Below are positions 56,259-64,000 of a DNA stretch of 64,000 nucleotides, one piece after another. The DNA lies in the NCBI RefSeq assembly GCF_947179165.1, contig NC_077238.1, forward strand, positions 74,957,257 to 75,021,256. Reading direction: 5' to 3'. The stretch's first letter is position 1; the number at the start of each line of letters is the position of its first letter. The translations under genes and the position numbers were made by a program. The notes under the pieces are model-generated. The model saw only the letters and a program-made list of their open reading frames with translations. It was not told the DNA's origin and ran no database searches. The stretch is from Solanum dulcamara. Taxonomy: Eukaryota; Streptophyta; Magnoliopsida; Solanales; Solanaceae.

Positions 56259-59200
56259 TTATTTAGCAGCAGATATTATACCGGTTTGTTTCTCGTATAC
56301 AAACTTTCCAGCAGTAAATGATTGGTCCTCTCCGGATTGGATACTTCTCTTCGCACACAAATGTCCACAATATGCTACCTCTAATACAGTTGCATCCTTG
56401 TTAAGCGCAGTAAAGATGGAGCCTACTCCTTCACCTGGATTAATGAATGAAGAGTTTATAAGAGATCAGGAATGCTATTGGGAACTTAAACTTTCTATTT
56501 TACCAAGAAAATAGAAAAAATATGCATTTTATCTACAGAGCCAACAAACAAATTATACTGTAGAATTAGGTACAACCAGTTTCGACGATCATGGATGCAC
56601 CAATCAAGTCGTAATTATTATCAAAGCCACCCATTTGAGACTTTCAATCGTGAAAAGGAAAAAACAATACTAGATCTGCCAATTTACAGTTTAGCAGCTG
56701 CTTTATGATAAATGAAACTTAGGCAAGAGTATTGATGCCACCTAACAGGTCCAGCAGGTCACTTTCATGAGGAAGGGTTGTTTCCAACTTTATCTAATCG
56801 CTAAAACTCAAGAGTGTGTGCAGTTATGAAAAAGTTCATGGCATGCTACTGAAATTGTTGTTAGAAGTGTATTCTCTTCAGTGGAACTACAAAGATACAT
56901 ATTGCTCTTATAAAATGACAAAGGGAAAACGCACAGACACAAGAAATCTAAACATGCAACACGGGGGAAGAAACTATAGCGAGCAATCTGAAACTAGATT
57001 TGCCACCCACAAAGATACAACATTTAAATTGAAACACATCTAACTGATTTTGCCACTGCCGAAGTAGTATCTTACAAGTGCCCCTTGTGCTTCTTCAGAG
57101 ACTAGAAAGCCTTCACTCACCACATCACAACCTATAATGCACCTAGAGAATGCAAAACCAAGCAAGAACACTTACCATGTGTGACTAACAACAGGTTCTC
57201 AGAAGGATACTTATCAGCAAGGGCCTTAACTACCTCCACATATCTAGCCCTTGCACTTTCCAACGTCTCTTCCCACTCTGGCAGCTGCAGTTTCAGAAGC
57301 ATAAGATATCATGAGTAGAGGGAACAGTGGATCGTGCATATACTCAACTATGCCAACAAACAAATTGAAGCAAGAACTCATATCCTACAAAATACCTTCT
57401 TATACACAGGTTCAACAGTGTTATCTACAGTTCCAGCAGGCAACTCAGATTCATATTGTGAGATGCTGAATTTGAAATCCCCATCCTTGGGAGCTGCAGA
57501 AGCTCTTATGGCTACTAAATTCAGCATTTCACACAAACCATATTCAATAGATACCTGAAATGTAAAAAAGAAACATGTTAAAAGTAATCCAGAAACAGAG
57601 TGAAGAGAACAATTTCCAAAAAAGTGACAGTAAAGAAAAGCCATTTGATTTAAATGCTGATGTTCAGCAAAAGTATGTGAGTATATTTGTGCATGTCTCT
57701 CATACCCCTGCTTCTACAAAGACTCAAGTGAGTCATATCAATTTTGCAACAAGTTTCATGGCACAGAAGAAGCATATTCAAATCTAAGTCCTGGTATAAC
57801 TTAAGTGACCGTATTGATTACTGATTAGAGGCTCACACCATAGAGAAAATAGAAATATTAATGAAATTCATAAAAGATTTCATGACAGGATTGAAATGGG
57901 TGGATGCATCAGTACATGGTGGAAACATTTAATGATGGAATAGCTCCATTTAGTAAGTTCTTCTATATTATCAATGTGAGATTTAGCATGAAAAAGGGCA
58001 GACTGTGCCTTGGTTTTTCTTCTCTCCGTTTTCTTTTTCTTTTCTTTTTTTTATTTGACAAGTCAAACAAATTTTATTAATATGTACCAAAATGCTGCTA
58101 ACTGTACATAACGAAATTTTAAAAGTATGCTTTAAGAGTGAATTGCATATGTAACCTTCATGAATCTTCATGCACACTTTCCTATTTCAGGCTACGATCT
58201 TACATGCTTATTCATAATGAATCTGCAATTCTTGGGTTATTGATATGGCTATCGAAGTTTTGAACCAGGAAATTACAAATCTGGTAATTCAAATATCCTC
58301 ACACTAGAACAACCTGACTTCTGAATTAGGAATTCTCCTTTTTTACTTTTTTGAAAGTTGATCTATCAACTTAAAAACAGGGACCGAACCAAACCAAACT
58401 TTGTTTAGTATTATCCACAAACAGAAAATAAACAGACCAAATCGAATTAACCTAGTATGGCAGAACCAATCAGAACTATGTGCCTACAGACAGGTTTATG
58501 TTATAAAAGGCAGTGATTCACCAATCAGTTCTAAGTGGAGCATGCTTTGCAAGAAAATTTTAAACATAAATGAAATTAATAATAATTTGGACCATGAAGG
58601 AAAAATATTACAGCTAAGTGATATCTATGAAATAACATATTAATTAAGTGCAGAAACCATTTTAAGTCTCTAACTTAGATGTGATGATGCAGCTATGAAT
58701 TTCTAATTTGGATTTATCTGATACTTTTATCGAAACTAAAATTCTACTCCGAACAATTAACAATTGTATCTGGACAAAAGAAACTACAACTAAATGAAGT
58801 CTCCAACAACTAAATAAAGTCTGAAGAAAAGAACATATCAATCAACTCAGAAACTATTTTAAATGTCTAACTTAGATGCAATAATGCAGCTATAAGTTTC
58901 TAACTCAAACTTATTTAGTTTTGTTTTTTTTTTTGATAAAGAAACTTATTTAGTTTTCTTGAACTAAAATTCTAACTTTCCATGATTAACTCATTCATAA
59001 TATTTATTTTAAAATTGATGATATATTTGGTTCGGCCCCTGTTAATGATATATTACCCCTCTTAGATTTCATTAGCTCCCTCAATATGGCTTAGCGACCA
59101 TTCTTTTGCTTGTGGCTAACTCCCTGATTAAATAGGTGTTTTTGTTCTCAAGAGTTAAACATGCTTTTGTGTATGTAATTTGCATCTCCTTGATGCCTTT

Positions 59201-61678
59201 CTAACACAACATCTTACTTCATCAAAAAAATTGATATATCACTTTGTCAATTACATTTATTATTTAGCACTAATCTCTTCAAGATAAAGCTCGTGAGCAA
59301 TGGGACTCACGTCTTAAGCAAACTGCCTTTCTTGGACTACACCTAGCTTCATGGCTTAACCACACTTTAAATGAGCTTTAAACAATACTCACATACTTAC
59401 CATAGTAAAAAGCAATATGCATGCACAAAGACAAACATATAAAATATGTCTACATATAAACCTAAACTACCACATAACATTATTTTTCTCTGCTTCTCAT
59501 TGAGGTTACGTTCTCTCTTTCTCATGGCTACCACAATTCGAGTTGTGTGCCTGAACGTAGAACACCATTTTTGTCACAAAACCAAGTTACAAATTTTTAG
59601 ACTAAGCTTGATAGTTGACAACTCAGTTAATGCCAACAATAGGCATGGTTAATTCCCAGCTCATTCTGAAATCAAGCTCAGATATAATTCCAACGGCTAA
59701 TTCTACTTCGCTATATCAGACACACAGGCAATCAACCCTAATAACAATGTGTTGAACAAGCTGGGATTCAGGTTGACTTTGACATATTGGTAATGTTACA
59801 TGCATAATGGACACATCTGAACTAAGAGGACAGGCAAGAGCCGAGCCACTCAAATCACCAAACATCATCCTTAACTAGGACCTGAAATAGTGAACAAACT
59901 CATTAGATCATTGTTCAGTCTCCACAAAGCCCAACTTTCTTTCTACCTATTAACACTTTAGTTCAAACCCTCCTTTAACCAGCAACCAAGCTTAGACAAC
60001 AAAGTGAATATACCAACCATCAACTACTTGCACGTTCACTTGGTAAACAATCATATATCTAATAATCAAGAGCTCAAGACACTTTCGTTACTACCAACAC
60101 AACCAAGTAGTTGACAAAGTGATGTATCAATTTTTAAAAATATTATGAATACATTAATCGTGGAAAGTTAGAATTTTAGTACAAGAAAACTAGATAAGTT
60201 GGAGTTAGAAATAGTTGCAGTATTGCACCTAGGTTAGACATTTAAAATAGTTTATGCAGTTGATTGATATGTTCTTTACTTCATTTAGTTGTTGTAGACT
60301 TATTTAATTGTAGTTTCTTTTGTCCAAATACCATTGTTAATCGTTTGGAGTAGAAAGTTAAAAATTTAGTGTTGATAAAAGTACCTGATATCTGAATTAA
60401 AAACTCATAGATGCTATCATTACATCTAAGTTAGACACTTAAAATGGTTTTTGCACTTAATTGATATGTTATTTTCATAGATATCATTTAGTTTCAACAC
60501 ACCTCTATTTCTAGAGGTGTGTTGAAATTTAATTTCCTGGTATAATCATCACAAGTTGTTTGACAAGAAGTTATATGGTCCTTTTATTCATCTTGAGAGA
60601 AAAAAAATCTTTCGTTCCATTATAGTCAAAAAAGCTAAAGAAATTTGTGTGAATTATAGGCAAGATAAACCAACTAATTGCAGCAAGACAGCAATGGCTA
60701 TAAAGGGAACATATTAAGTCAAGGATTGACCATTTTCTTTTCTTCAAAAAAGAAAAAAAGTTGATGTCTGACCTCAGATGCTTAACAGTGAGGATGACAG
60801 GGAAAAAAACAAAAAATGTCATAGTTGCAATACTGCTTTGCCTTTGCTCCCTTGGGAATCTACTAAAAGTTTTCCAACTGCCCATATTATCCTATTATTG
60901 ATATTCACTCATAAAACAAGAGGAGGGCTAAGTTATAAGTCAAGCATACAAGAAATATGTCGTCTTCTTTTTTTTTGATAAGGAAATATATCTTCTTCTT
61001 TTTGTGACAGACAAAAAATAAAAGCGATAACTTTTTCAGCCTACAAAATTTCTTATAACAAACGCAGTTCTTACTAGTAGTATTACATAAAGACCATCAA
61101 TGATGTATTCTCCCTATGAAAAGTTAAGCTTTCAAACTATGGTGTTACCGGGTAAGGTTTGGGTACACGCACCTTCCGAACTCGATTACATTAAGTATGT
61201 TGTTATTGTTATGGAGGCGGAGCTACATTTTTTACTTACGGGCTCAGCTAAATCAGTAGCTTTGGTTCAAACACAATATTTTTCATACTTAAAAATTCAC
61301 ATATATCTAGAACAAAACAAAAGATAAAAAGAGAGGAATATATACTTTGACTTTGGAAGGATCAATGATGACGGAATCGGAATTGGAGGACAATACATTG
61401 GACTCTCCGCTGTGATCGGCAACGTCACAAAGAGCACGTACGACTTCTGCAGCCGTCTGCACACATCGGAGGAACGGAGAAACGAAAACCCTATGGATCG
61501 GATAATCAATATTGGATCGGATCTTTTGACCCGTACAAAATGCCCGGATCTTACCATCCTGATGCAAGGGTGGGTCCCACGGTCTTTCAGCTTTCATCAC
61601 CCACAACTCCTCAAAGTTATCCAAACGATCACCGTGTCTCATTACGACGACGTTTTGTTGATTTTCCTGCGTCGCCAT
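56259..61678 (-). CDS. Histidine phosphatase (phosphoglycerate-mutase-like) family protein, four exons
   Basis: Exons on the minus strand: 61346-61678, 57396-57554, 57176-57284, 56259-56434; all borders are GT/AG and the 777 bases give 258 residues without a stop. The start MATQENQQNVVVMRHGDRLD has the RHG signature of the superfamily (catalytic His15); HRVFVSPFLRCVQTA carries the second Arg; LLLVTHGEGVGSIFTALNKD holds the second catalytic His. Mid blocks are IEYGLCEMLNLVAIRASAAP and LPEWEETLESARARYVEVVK. Plant proteins of this length and start are cytosolic phosphoglycerate-mutase-like proteins of unproven substrate, not glycolytic mutase. A TATA box lies at 61743-61755. Intron 1 is 3.8 kb and contains a large inverted repeat. 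Confidence 0.93.
58614..59022. repeat. Inverted repeat, left arm (intron 1 of the phosphatase gene)
   Basis: Aligns with the complement of 60121-60490 from taagtgatatctatg through aaccattttaagt, ggacaaaagaaactacaa, acatatcaatcaact and attctaactttcca to aaaattgat. The arm is about 409 bases, 35 more than the other because of a short insertion and its duplicated target at 58923-58957. Confidence 0.9.
58923..58941. mobile_element. 19 bp retroposon-like insertion with 16 bp TSD
   Basis: gtttttttttttgataaag is flanked by aaacttatttagtttt at 58907-58922 and 58942-58957. The other arm of the inverted repeat has this site once and no insert. The complement, cttatc followed by A's, looks like the extreme 3' end of a LINE or SINE. 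Confidence 0.8.
60121..60490. repeat. Inverted repeat, right arm
   Basis: Complement of 58614-59022 without the 35-base insertion. The arms are separated by about 1.1 kb (59023-60120) in which no coding region is recognised. Confidence 0.9.
60492..60527. other. Perfect hairpin, 16 bp stem and 4 base loop
   Basis: TTTCAACACACCTCTA, tttc, TAGAGGTGTGTTGAAA. It abuts the right arm of the inverted repeat. It could be a structure in the intron or a tiny foldback element. There is no T-run making it a terminator. Confidence 0.9.
60971..60982. mobile_element. Second tiny poly(T)-gataag insertion with TSD
   Basis: ttttttgataag sits between gaaatatgtcgtcttcttt (60952-60970) and gaaatatatcttcttcttt (60983-61001), 17 of 19 bases alike, the pattern seen at 58907-58957. 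The borders within the T-run are uncertain. Confidence 0.6.
61150..61215 (+). repeat. Decayed TS-SINE-like 3' tail
   Basis: gggtaaggtttgggtacac followed by cttccgaactcga and attaagtatgttgttattg is a degenerate version of the tail at 8840-8903. It is followed by gaggcggagctac, a common nightshade repeat word, to about 61320. Confidence 0.6.
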
Positions 61679-61742
61679 TGTTGAATAACAAAATCTATTA
61701 TCCTATTTATTTGTTTCTTGTTTTGTATGATGAAAGATTTGA

Positions 61743-61755
61743 GATTATTTATATA
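61743..61755 (-). promoter_or_regulatory. TATA box of the phosphatase gene
   Basis: TATATAAATAATC on the minus strand, 65 bases upstream of the start codon at 61678. The implied 5' UTR is about 35-45 bases. Confidence 0.65.
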
Positions 61756-61789
61756 GAGAATGTACAATGCCGGTCAGTTTCTGGGTGAT

Positions 61790-62525
61790 GGGAAAGTGGG
61801 AAATGGAGTTGGGATTTTTTTTTGTCAAGAGGAATTCGTTGAAGCTTCCGCAGCAATATGAGAAACTGCGATGGAACTTCTCTAATGGCGGACAAATTGG
61901 ATTTTATTTAGTGCTATCCAAATTTACATGTGTCTTTTCAACACTTTGTGGATTTCTTCTTCTCTGACCCTTTCAACTTAAACTAAAAAAATGAGACATT
62001 TGGACAAAGTGACATTAAACTTCATTTTCTTTTACACCTTGATTGGATGCTTATTATGATGGTGAGCCAAACATGAAAAATCTCATTTTACCTTAGTATT
62101 TTTATTTATTATATAATAATTATATTTTATCTTTTATCTTATCTTTTCATAATAGTTTTACCCCTGTATCCTACTTTTCTTCTACGATTATTATTTATAT
62201 TGTTAATGTATGATACTATGTAAGAACGAAACATTATGAAATAATACGGAACTATTATCCAAACAGAGTGTTAGAAATAACCGTCAATAATATTTCACTA
62301 AAGAATGTGGTGCACTAGGGTCGAATTAGAAGTTTGGATATAAAAAAAAATTGGTATAGAGAGTTTTCTTCCGAATGGGATGTTATGTGGCACAAATCAA
62401 AGATTAGTTGAACTCAAATATGGGTATCAGACATAAAATGAGAAATCAATAAAATAAAATAAAAAGGTCAATAACACATTTGAAGTATCATTTCTTTAGG
62501 AGTTTCATACATCACTTGTTTGCAC
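61790..62525. other. 5' flank of the phosphatase gene, no other gene seen
   Basis: AT-rich DNA. Small frames such as 61767-61967 show no recognisable motif. Confidence 0.45.
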
Positions 62526-62634
62526 TTAAGTCGAGGGTCTTTCGAAAACAGCTTCTCTATATCCATGAGGTAATGATAAGGTTTTCCCTTCCAAATATCC
62601 ACTTTGTGAAATTTCACTGAATATGTTGTTGTTA
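62526..62634 (+). repeat. TS-SINE-like 3' tail
   Basis: cttaagtcgagggtctttcg, aaaacagcttctctat, ggtaatgataagg, tttgtgaaatttcactgaat and atgttgttgtta follow the order of the tail at 8780-8903, with several changes. The body of a SINE upstream is not clear. Confidence 0.65.
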
Positions 62635-63030
62635 TATACATCAATTATTTATTCTTCCTTTTATCTACTTAAACTATCATTTTATTTGTATTAAAATATA
62701 CTTCGATGATGAGTTGATCTACAAACATATGTTATCAATTGAGAATAAATATTTGATAAAATCAATATTGAACTGTATTTTAATACAAATAAAAATAAAG
62801 GAAATAATAATACTCCATAATTTAAATATGTTTTTCCACAAGTAGTGGTAATGGATGAGTTGGTCTAGGAACACCAATAGTGTTACAAGTAAGAAAATGG
62901 TTCATACCTTAATACTAGTCCTCATCAATCAAATTCTAGAATCATTTTCCACCAAATGTGATATTTGTGAATCTACATGGTGCGATTTTCAGATATTTAG
63001 ATTCAATAATTTTTTATATTTATATTATCC

Positions 63031-63318
63031 TGTTAAAATATTATATCAGTATCCTAATTTAATTTGATATGGGTCAGTTTTTCTCCTTTGATGAATTCAC
63101 TTTATTTAGTTTGGTAACTTTGATTTGTTCGATTTGGAAAGAAAATTGCAACTTTCTTTAATTTATAATTAATTTGTTAAAATATTATATCAGTATCCTA
63201 ATTTAATTTGATATGGTTCAATTTTTCTCCTTTTGATGAATTCAGTTTATTTAGTTTAGTAACTTTAATTTGTTCGATTTGAAAAGAAAATTGCAACTTT
63301 CTTTAGTCTATAATTAAA
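63031..63318. repeat. 144 bp tandem duplication
   Basis: Copies start at 63031 and 63175 with tgttaaaatattatatcagt and share gaattca(c/g)tttatttagtt and gaaaattgcaactttcttta. A handful of substitutions separates them. Confidence 0.92.
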
Positions 63319-63492
63319 AAAAAAAGTCTTACACAAAACACTAAATTAAAGAAAGTATCCTATGAAGTTCTCAAATTTCTAGGGAGTGTAACTTAGAGGA
63401 AAAACATGTATCAATATTTTATTCGACTATCATATGTTATAAATAAATATAGAACAAACCAAACTTCCACCAGTTGGAGATGTAATGATTTA

Positions 63493-63891
63493 GAGCCCGT
63501 TTGGATGGACTTAAAAAATATTTTTTATGTGTGAAATGCTTTTAGAATTTTGAAGTGCTGAAAGTTATTTTTATAAATAATCAGTTGAGTGGTTGAATAA
63601 AAGTGCTTATGCCGAAGAAATAAGGAAAATAATGTAAATTTTAGGGTTAAAAAAATAAAAAGTTTAGTTTGGAAATTTAGTTAAAATATAAGGGATATAA
63701 AAGTAATTTTCATGGTCAAAGAAAATGACTTTAAGCACTTAGAAAACAAAAAGTTAGGAATTCTAACTTTTTGTTTTGGGCTGAATTTAAAAACTTTATG
63801 GCTTAAAGTTGATATTAGGCAAATACCACAATAAGCTAAAAAGGGCTTATAAGTTGATTTGACCAACTTATAAGCCCATCCAAACGGGCTC
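63493..63891. mobile_element. Tourist-type (PIF/Harbinger) MITE
   Basis: 399 bp with terminal inverted repeats GAGCCCGTTTGGATGGACTT (left) and GAGCCCGTTTGGATGGGCTT (complement of right), flanked by TTA at 63490-63492 and 63892-63894. Longer inner inverted similarity (cttataagttg) is present. It has no coding capacity; the ends and TSD fit Tourist-like MITEs. Confidence 0.92.
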
Positions 63892-64000
63892 TTAAATTGT
63901 ATGGTCTTTACACTAGGAAAAAAATAATTAAGAATAATTTTCTGTTTCGCGTAAATTAGCCAAGTTGAGACTTTGTGAGTTTTTAAAAACTGAGAGGTAT

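Overview
This is plant nuclear DNA. It is AT-rich, its genes carry introns with GT/AG borders, and most of its length is transposable elements, many nested inside others. RTE-type LINE and TS-type SINE tails (ending in TTG repeats after a GGGATTTCACTGGG-like box), long-LTR Ty3/gypsy elements whose LTRs carry CCCGC-CTGG-CGGG hairpins, and serine-carboxypeptidase-like genes together point to the nightshade family, most likely Solanum. That assignment is by recognition, not by a search. I see no bacterial operons, CRISPR array, tRNA or rRNA gene.

Only two host genes look intact. One is an intronless AP2/ERF transcription factor on the plus strand (CDS 45402-45965) with a TATA box and short 5' UTR. 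The other is a four-exon histidine-phosphatase (phosphoglycerate-mutase-like) gene on the minus strand (56259-61678), whose exons rejoin exactly in frame to 258 codons. A third host gene, a serine carypeptidase-like (SCPL) acyltransferase-type gene on the plus strand, is a relic. Its exons lie at 4115-6840 and 25116-27495, about 18 kb apart, and the intron between them holds a stack of nested elements.

Layout. 1-2573: 3' end of a Tekay-like gypsy element with its 1.8 kb LTR. 2574-4114: tandem repeats and AT-rich DNA. 4115-6840: SCPL exons. 6848-11907: a Mutator-like element (MULE) with a SWIM-type transposase piece, a DUF1985/Ulp1-type gene piece, a TGATACA minisatellite and an inserted RTE LINE, next to a smaller MULE-type element. 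12109-13915: solo gypsy LTR with a perfect 5 bp target-site duplication (TSD). 14409-23146: a 252 bp tandem repeat whose third copy is split by a gypsy-type element (15074-23048, TSD ATTGA); that element carries an antisense 'putative plant transposon protein' relic and a further LTR. 23761-24800: PIF/Harbinger element (TSD TAA). 25116-27495: remaining SCPL exons. 28373-37301: a Tat-like gypsy element on the minus strand with a second RNase H and an antisense coiled-coil ORF between integrase and the missing 3' LTR. 38023-43323: complete-ended Copia element, minus strand (TSD AATAT). 45315-45965: ERF gene. 49361-55088: second Copia element, plus strand, 5' LTR truncated. 56259-61678: histidine-phosphatase gene with a 370 bp inverted repeat in its first intron. 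61679-64000: SINE-like tails, a tandem duplication and a Tourist-type MITE.

I found no clearly new biological system. The observations most worth following are the antisense ORFs in two gypsy-type elements, the intronic inverted repeat with an empty-site-proven 19 bp retroposon-like insertion, the triple TTATTCAT target site around the MULE, the enhancer-like 58 bp array in the Tat LTR, and the consistent TGG-to-stop decay of retroelement reading frames.
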